From Deltaproteobacteria bacterium (lineage in GTDB: Bacteria; Desulfobacterota; GWC2-55-46): DNA of 64,000 nt. How positions within the stretch are numbered: position 1 is the first letter of the stretch; each line of letters starts with the position of its first letter. Location: contig JAIOIE010000018.1 of assembly GCA_019912665.1 (NCBI GenBank), positions 186,001-250,000 on the forward strand, written 5' to 3'. The position numbers were made by a program, and so were the translations under genes. The notes beneath the pieces were generated by a model. The model had not been told where the DNA came from. It did not search any database and saw only the letters and a program-made list of their open reading frames with translations. Shown in pieces: positions 59,746-64,000 of this stretch.

Positions 59746-60981
59746 TTACTCGAACCTCTTGAAGGCGAGCACCCCGTTGGTCCCTCCGAAGCCGAACGAG
59801 TTCGAGAGGGCCGCCTTGACCTTGGCCTCCCTCGGGGCGTTAGGCACGTAGTCGAGGTCGCATTCCGGGTCGGGCGTGGTGTAGTTTATGGTCGGGGGCA
59901 GCACCCCGTGATGGAGCGAAAGGGCGGTAAATACGGCCTCTATGCCGCCGGCGGCCCCGAGGAGGTGGCCGGTCATGCCCTTTGTCGAGCTTACGGCAAG
60001 CTTCCTTGCGTGCTCGCCGAAGACGGTCTTTACGGCCATTGTCTCATAGAGGTCGTTATAGTAGGTCGAGGTGCCGTGGGCGTTGACGTAGCCGATGTCC
60101 TCGGGGTTCAGCCCCGCTGTCCTTAATGCCATCTTCATGCACCTGGCCGCGCCCTCGCCGTTGGGCGCAGGCGTGGTCATGTGGTTCGCGTCGGCGTTGA
60201 GGCCGTATCCGGCTATCTCCGCGTATATCCTGGCGCCTCTTTTCCTTGCCGATTCCAGCTCTTCAAGGAAAACCACCCCCGCGCCTTCGCCGATTACGAA
60301 GCCGTCCCGGTCCTTGTCAAAGGGCCTGCTCGCGCCCTTCGGGTCGCCATTCCTGGTCGAGAGGGCCTTCATGGCGTTGAAACCCGCCACACAGAGCGGG
60401 GTTATGGTGGACTCGGCCCCGCCGGCGACCATCACATCGGCCATGCCGGTCTGTATGAGCCTGGCCGCGTCCCCTATGGAATGGGTGCCTGTCGCGCAGG
60501 CCGTGACCGCGCAGCTATTGGGGCCCTTTGCCCCGAGCTTTATCGAGACCTGCCCGGAGGCGAGGTTTATTATGACCATCGGGATGAAGAAGGGGGTAAT
60601 CCTGTCCGGCCCCTTTTCCTTCAGGACGTCGAACCAGTGCTCGATGGCCGGAAGGCCGCCTATCCCGGCCCCGATATAGACCCCCGCCATCTCGGCGTTC
60701 TCGTCGGTTATCCTGTAGCCCGAGTCCTCATAGGCCATCTGGCTCGCGGCGACCGCGTACTGGATGAAGAGGTCCATCTTCTTGACCTCTTTCTTCTCTA
60801 TGTACGGGAGCGGGTCGAAATCAGGGACCTCCCCAGCTATCTTCACGGGGAAGTTTGAAGCGTCGAAACGGGTTATCTCCCTGACCCCGGAGCGGCCCTG
60901 GATAACGGCCTCCCAGTTCTTTTCGACTCCTGTCCCGAGCGGGCTCGTTATACCGATGCCGGTTACTACTACCCTTCTCAT
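59746..60981 (-). CDS. fabF: beta-ketoacyl-ACP synthase II
   Basis: 411 residues. Condenses acyl-ACP with malonyl-ACP. [20 protein letters not shown], the nucleophile in [30 protein letters not shown] and [19 protein letters not shown] provide the Cys-His-His triad. [14 protein letters not shown] ends the protein. Separated from acpP by a terminator-like hairpin, so it may also have its own promoter. Confidence 0.97.
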   Translation of the reverse strand: MRRVVVTGIGITSPLGTGVEKNWEAVIQGRSGVREITRFDASNFPVKIAGEVPDFDPLPYIEKKEVKKMDLFIQYAVAASQMAYEDSGYRITDENAEMAGVYIGAGIGGLPAIEHWFDVLKEKGPDRITPFFIPMVIINLASGQVSIKLGAKGPNSCAVTACATGTHSIGDAARLIQTGMADVMVAGGAESTITPLCVAGFNAMKALSTRNGDPKGASRPFDKDRDGFVIGEGAGVVFLEELESARKRGARIYAEIAGYGLNADANHMTTPAPNGEGAARCMKMALRTAGLNPEDIGYVNAHGTSTYYNDLYETMAVKTVFGEHARKLAVSSTKGMTGHLLGAAGGIEAVFTALSLHHGVLPPTINYTTPDPECDLDYVPNAPREAKVKAALSNSFGFGGTNGVLAFKRFE

Positions 60982-61063
60982 TTTTTATTCCTCTGAATTC
61001 CCGGATTTAAATGGACCAAGGACTTAAGAGCAGGCTCCCGTTTATCCCCTTGCCGCCTGCCTT

Positions 61064-61104
61064 AAAAAACCGCCGGGGAGGGTCGAAAGCCCCTCCCGGC
61101 GGGC
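61064..61104 (-). terminator. terminator-like hairpin between acpP and fabF
   Basis: On the minus strand GCCGGGAGGGG and CCCTCCCCGGC arms around CTTTCGA are followed by T6. It sits about 125 nt after the acpP stop and 85 nt before fabF. It would lower fabF expression relative to acpP, as often needed for abundant ACP. Confidence 0.8.
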
Positions 61105-61227
61105 ATGTAGGAATGCGGTCATGAAAACAGATTTCTTTCCCGGGGCCGCAGGGGGAAGTAAAAAAACGATATTGGCGTTTTTACCTGTCCCTGCGGAAGA
61201 ATCGGGGAAAAAGCGGCAGGGCGCGGA

Positions 61228-61464
61228 TTATTTCCCGGCCTTTTTATTGATGTACTCTACAGCGTCCTGGACGGTCTTTATCTTCTCGGCGTCCTCGTCG
61301 GGTATCTCTATCCCGAACTCCTCCTCGAAAGCCATTACCATCTCGACGGTGTCGAGGGAGTCGGCCCCGAGGTCGTCCACGAAAGAGGCCTGCGGGGTAA
61401 CCTCGTCCTCGGTCACGTCCAGCTGGTCGATTATTATCTTCTTAACCTTATTCTCAACAGACAT
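61228..61464 (-). CDS. acpP: acyl carrier protein
   Basis: 78 residues, acidic. The phosphopantetheine Ser36 is in [14 protein letters not shown], with [16 protein letters not shown] and VQDAVEYI following. Carries growing acyl chains. A strong Shine-Dalgarno (GGAGG) precedes ATG 61464. The longer frame to 61548 is not part of the family. Located between fabG and fabF in the normal order. Confidence 0.97.
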   Translation of the reverse strand: MSVENKVKKIIIDQLDVTEDEVTPQASFVDDLGADSLDTVEMVMAFEEEFGIEIPDEDAEKIKTVQDAVEYINKKAGK

Positions 61465-61563
61465 TATCTTCCCTCCTGGAATATTGTACGAAAATACCGC
61501 CTTTTGCGCCAGACCCCAGTGTATAACACCTACCGGGGAGGTTGTCAATTTTAAACATGCGCC

Positions 61564-62307
61564 CTACTGCATGGCCATGCCGCCGTTTATGTTGAGGACG
61601 TGGCCGGTTATGTAGCCCGAGGCGTTCGAGGAGAGGAAGAGCACTCCGTTGGCGACGTCGGCAGGGCCGCCGAGCCTGCCGAGGGGGATCCTGTCCATGA
61701 GTTCCTTTTTGACGTTCTCGGAAAGGGCGTCGGTCATTGCGGTCTCGATGAAGCCAGGGGCCACTGCGTTACAGGTTATGTTCCTGCTCGCGAACTCCCT
61801 GGCTATGGTCTTTGTCAATCCTATGAGGCCGGCCTTGCTCGCGGCGTAATTCGCCTGCCCGGCGTTGCCCATGACTCCCACCACAGAGGCTATGTTGACG
61901 ATCCTCCCCCAGCGCGCCTTGGTCATGTACTTCAAGACGGCCTTGGTGCAGTTGAACGCGCCCTTAAGGTTCACGTTCATTACCGCGTCCCAGTCCTCCT
62001 CGGTCATCCTGAGGACGAGGCCGTCTCTGGTAATCCCGGCGTTATTCACGAGTATGTGGATGGCCTCGAACTCCTTGAATATCTTTTCCGCCGCCTCCTC
62101 GCACTCCTTTAGGTTCGTCACATCGAGCTTAAGCGCCATCGAGCGCCTGCCCATGGCCTTTATGGAGTTGGCAACCTCGGTCGCCTTCTCGAGGTTTACA
62201 TCCGCCACGGCCACGTCGGCCCCGTAAGAGCCGAGCTTCTCGGCTATGGACCTGCCGATGCCCTGCGCGCCGCCGGTAACGAGAGCTATCCTTCCGGTTA
62301 CGTTCAT
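61564..62307 (-). CDS. fabG: 3-oxoacyl-ACP reductase
   Basis: 247 residues, short-chain dehydrogenase. NADP-binding TGGAQGIGRSIAEKL, LVNNAGITRDGLVLRMTEEDWD, catalytic Ser141, Tyr154 and Lys158 (NYAASKAG), and a GYITGHVLNINGGMAM end. Reduces 3-ketoacyl-ACP in fatty acid elongation. Starts about 20 nt after fabD. Confidence 0.97.
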   Translation of the reverse strand: MNVTGRIALVTGGAQGIGRSIAEKLGSYGADVAVADVNLEKATEVANSIKAMGRRSMALKLDVTNLKECEEAAEKIFKEFEAIHILVNNAGITRDGLVLRMTEEDWDAVMNVNLKGAFNCTKAVLKYMTKARWGRIVNIASVVGVMGNAGQANYAASKAGLIGLTKTIAREFASRNITCNAVAPGFIETAMTDALSENVKKELMDRIPLGRLGGPADVANGVLFLSSNASGYITGHVLNINGGMAMQ

Positions 62308-62328
62308 TGTACCCTCCGATTGAAGATG

Positions 62329-63270
62329 TTATGCCCCGAGCGCCGGCAGCGCCTTCTCGATATCCTGGGCCTCGGAGACGCTCAGGGCGTTTATGTCCTT
62401 CTCTATCCTCTTTACGAGGCCCGTAAGCACCTTGCCCGGGCCGACCTCGACTATGGTATCGACCCCGTCGGCCTTCATCTGCCGCACTATATCCACCCAC
62501 CTCACGGGACTCGTGAGCTGGAGGCAAAGCAGCTCCCTAACCCTTGAGCCGTCCTTTACAGGCGCGGCCTCGACATTCGTATATACGGGCACCTTTAGTC
62601 CGTTCACGCTTATCTTTTCAAGCTCCTCGCCGAGGCGCTCGCTTGCCTTCTCCATTAGCGGCGAATGCGAAGGGGCGCTCACCTGAAGCGGCACTACCCT
62701 CTTCGCGCCCCTCTCCTTCGCGAGGTTCGCGGCTATCTCGACGGCTGCGGCGCTTCCGGATATGACTATCTGCTCCGGGGTGTTTATGTTCGCCGGTACG
62801 ACCCTGGCAGTGTCTATCGACGCTGAATCGCATATTACCTGGACCGTTTCGAGGTCAAGCCCCAGTATGGCGCACATCTTTCCTGCGCCCTGCGGCACGC
62901 TCTCCTGCATGAATTTTCCCCGGAGATGGACGAGCCTGACGGCATCCCTGAAATCGAGCGCTCCGCTAGCGACAAGGGCCGTGTACTCGCCAAGGCTGTG
63001 GCCCGCCATGCAGGCCGGAATGAAATCAGTCTTTTCGGCGAGAGCCCGAAGCGCCGCAATCGAAGCGGCGAGGAGCGCGGGTTGCGTGTACTCGGTCTTG
63101 TCGAGGAGGTCCGAAGGCCCTTCAAAGGCGAGCTTCGTAAGCCCGAAGCCCATTACCTCGTCAGCCTCGGCAAAGGTCCTTCTGGCAGCCTCGGAGGAAT
63201 CGAAAAAGCTCTTCCCCATGCCGATTGACTGCGAACCCTGCCCCGGAAATACGAAAGCTACCTTGCCCAT
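62329..63270 (-). CDS. fabD: malonyl-CoA:ACP transacylase
   Basis: 313 residues. FPGQGSQSIGMG at the N-terminus, the nucleophile Ser92 in GHSLGEYTALV, and the second catalytic residue region SAPSHSPLM. Loads malonate from CoA to ACP. Follows fabH by 33 nt in the cluster. Confidence 0.97.
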   Translation of the reverse strand: MGKVAFVFPGQGSQSIGMGKSFFDSSEAARRTFAEADEVMGFGLTKLAFEGPSDLLDKTEYTQPALLAASIAALRALAEKTDFIPACMAGHSLGEYTALVASGALDFRDAVRLVHLRGKFMQESVPQGAGKMCAILGLDLETVQVICDSASIDTARVVPANINTPEQIVISGSAAAVEIAANLAKERGAKRVVPLQVSAPSHSPLMEKASERLGEELEKISVNGLKVPVYTNVEAAPVKDGSRVRELLCLQLTSPVRWVDIVRQMKADGVDTIVEVGPGKVLTGLVKRIEKDINALSVSEAQDIEKALPALGA

Positions 63271-63303
63271 CAGACCCGTTCTCCTAAGTAATAATACGAA
63301 TGG

Positions 63304-64000
63304 TCACCACTTGACCGCGGCTGACGCCCACGTGAGCCCGCCGCCGAAGGCCACGAACATTATTATGTCGTTGTCTTTAATTTTTCCGTCCCTCACGGCC
63401 TCGTCAAGTGCGATGGGGATGGACGCGGCCGAGGTGTTCCCGTACCTTTCGAGGTTCGTGTAGACCCTTTCCTCAGGGAGTTTGAGCCTCTCCCTTGCGG
63501 CGTTTATTATCCTCATGTTGGCTTGGTGGGGGATGAGGAGCGATATGTCCTCGGGCTTGAGCCCCGTCTCCTCCAGCACCTCTTTTATGGCCTGGCCCAT
63601 CGTGCGGACGGCTATCTTGAAGGTCTCATTCCCGTTCATTACGAGGTAGGACTGCTCATTGCTCTTCTCGAACGGGTTTTCCGGGCGGTTGGTCCTGCAG
63701 TAGAGGGTATCCCAGTGCCTTCCATCGGAATGCACGCGGCACGAGAGGACGCCCCTTTGCCCCTTTTCGGCGGAGAGGACTGCCGCCCCGGCTCCGTCCC
63801 CGAAGAGGACGCAGGTGGACCTGTCCTTCCAGTCTATAAGGTTCGAGAACTTGTCTACCCCGATGACCAGGGCCTTACCCGCCCCGCCGGATCTCAGGTA
63901 CCTGTCCGCTATGTCCAGCGCGTAAAGAAACCCCGAGCAGGCGGCAGATACGTCGAAAGCCGCTGCCCCGGCCTTTATCCCGAGCTCCGCCTGTATAAGG
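63304..64000 (-). CDS. fabH: beta-ketoacyl-ACP synthase III, C-terminal part (cut by window edge)
   Basis: About 231 C-terminal residues of FabH, which starts fatty acid synthesis by condensing acetyl-CoA with malonyl-ACP. The reading frame is open to the right edge: FDVSAACSGFLYALDIA (catalytic Cys), VLFGDGAGAAVLSA, LLIPHQANMRII (His), LERYGNTSAASIPIAL (Asn), and a GGGLTWASAAVKW end. All three catalytic residues are inside the window. The start is not. Confidence 0.96.
   Translation of the reverse strand, partial: LIQAELGIKAGAAAFDVSAACSGFLYALDIADRYLRSGGAGKALVIGVDKFSNLIDWKDRSTCVLFGDGAGAAVLSAEKGQRGVLSCRVHSDGRHWDTLYCRTNRPENPFEKSNEQSYLVMNGNETFKIAVRTMGQAIKEVLEETGLKPEDISLLIPHQANMRIINAARERLKLPEERVYTNLERYGNTSAASIPIALDEAVRDGKIKDNDIIMFVAFGGGLTWASAAVKW

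Noticed and set aside
1-64000. CRISPR array, prophage, toxin-antitoxin or restriction system
   Set aside because: No regularly spaced direct repeats, integrase, phage structural genes, or recognisable toxin, antitoxin, methylase or nuclease pairs were seen.

Overview
The window is GC-rich bacterial chromosome with genes packed almost entirely on the minus strand, most of them overlapping or nearly touching. Core genes (IF3/L35/L20/ThrRS, a FabH-FabD-FabG-ACP-FabF cluster, GlyA, RpiB, LipA, LexA, DinB) and a complete type II secretion operon mark a Gram-negative bacterium. Gene content resembles Desulfobacterota/Deltaproteobacteria or Nitrospirota, but I cannot place it more finely. There is no phage, transposase or CRISPR array.

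Layout, left to right (transcription runs right to left unless stated). 1-3.2 kb: thrS-infC-rpmI-rplT, with infC apparently starting at AUA, and tRNA-Val(GAC). 3.5-6.9 kb: a membrane-sensor gene translationally coupled to a Cache-HAMP-PAS-GAF histidine kinase. 7.1-17.5 kb: type II secretion operon gspE-F-G-H-I-J-K-L-M-C-D, with a 476-nt structured leader and a clear terminator. 18-36.8 kb: an accessory glycan/metabolite cluster. It holds an NAD-sugar epimerase, a radical SAM enzyme, six glycosyltransferases (four CgeB-like, two GT4), an SRPBCC protein with a Zn alcohol dehydrogenase, a sugar nucleotidyltransferase, two methyltransferases, a glycosidase-like protein, a PIG-L deacetylase, a CelD-type acyltransferase, a PRTase-kinase fusion, a PHP phosphoesterase and a small lipoprotein. 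It has no obvious flippase, polymerase or exporter.

37.2-39.6 kb: the only plus-strand genes, an EEP-family phosphoesterase and a PLD-family protein. 39.6-43.7 kb: DEAD-box helicase, then the SOS operon lexA-(small protein)-dinB with a palindromic operator on the lexA start. 43.8-46.4 kb: a nitronate-monooxygenase-like flavoprotein and MtgA. 46.5-52.4 kb: lipA and a threonine/amino acid block (alaC-like aminotransferase, hom, thrC and an ApgM-like protein that probably serves as homoserine kinase), interrupted by an inverted-repeat element. 52.6-56.9 kb: a 1435-residue secreted SBBP beta-propeller protein in distinctly AT-richer DNA, a possible type II secretion substrate. 57.4-64 kb: a Zn-ribbon protein, a DUF3343 protein, glyA, rpiB and the fab cluster, cut by the window end inside fabH.

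The best candidate for an undescribed system is the 18-36.8 kb cluster. Its least explained member is the 581-residue PRTase-kinase fusion, and it also carries a glycosidase whose TIM-barrel strands look circularly permuted. I recognise part of the gene set (the TIGR04290-type methyltransferase with a xylosidase-like protein, PIG-L and CgeB) as a recurring but functionally unassigned neighbourhood. That is from memory, not from a search.
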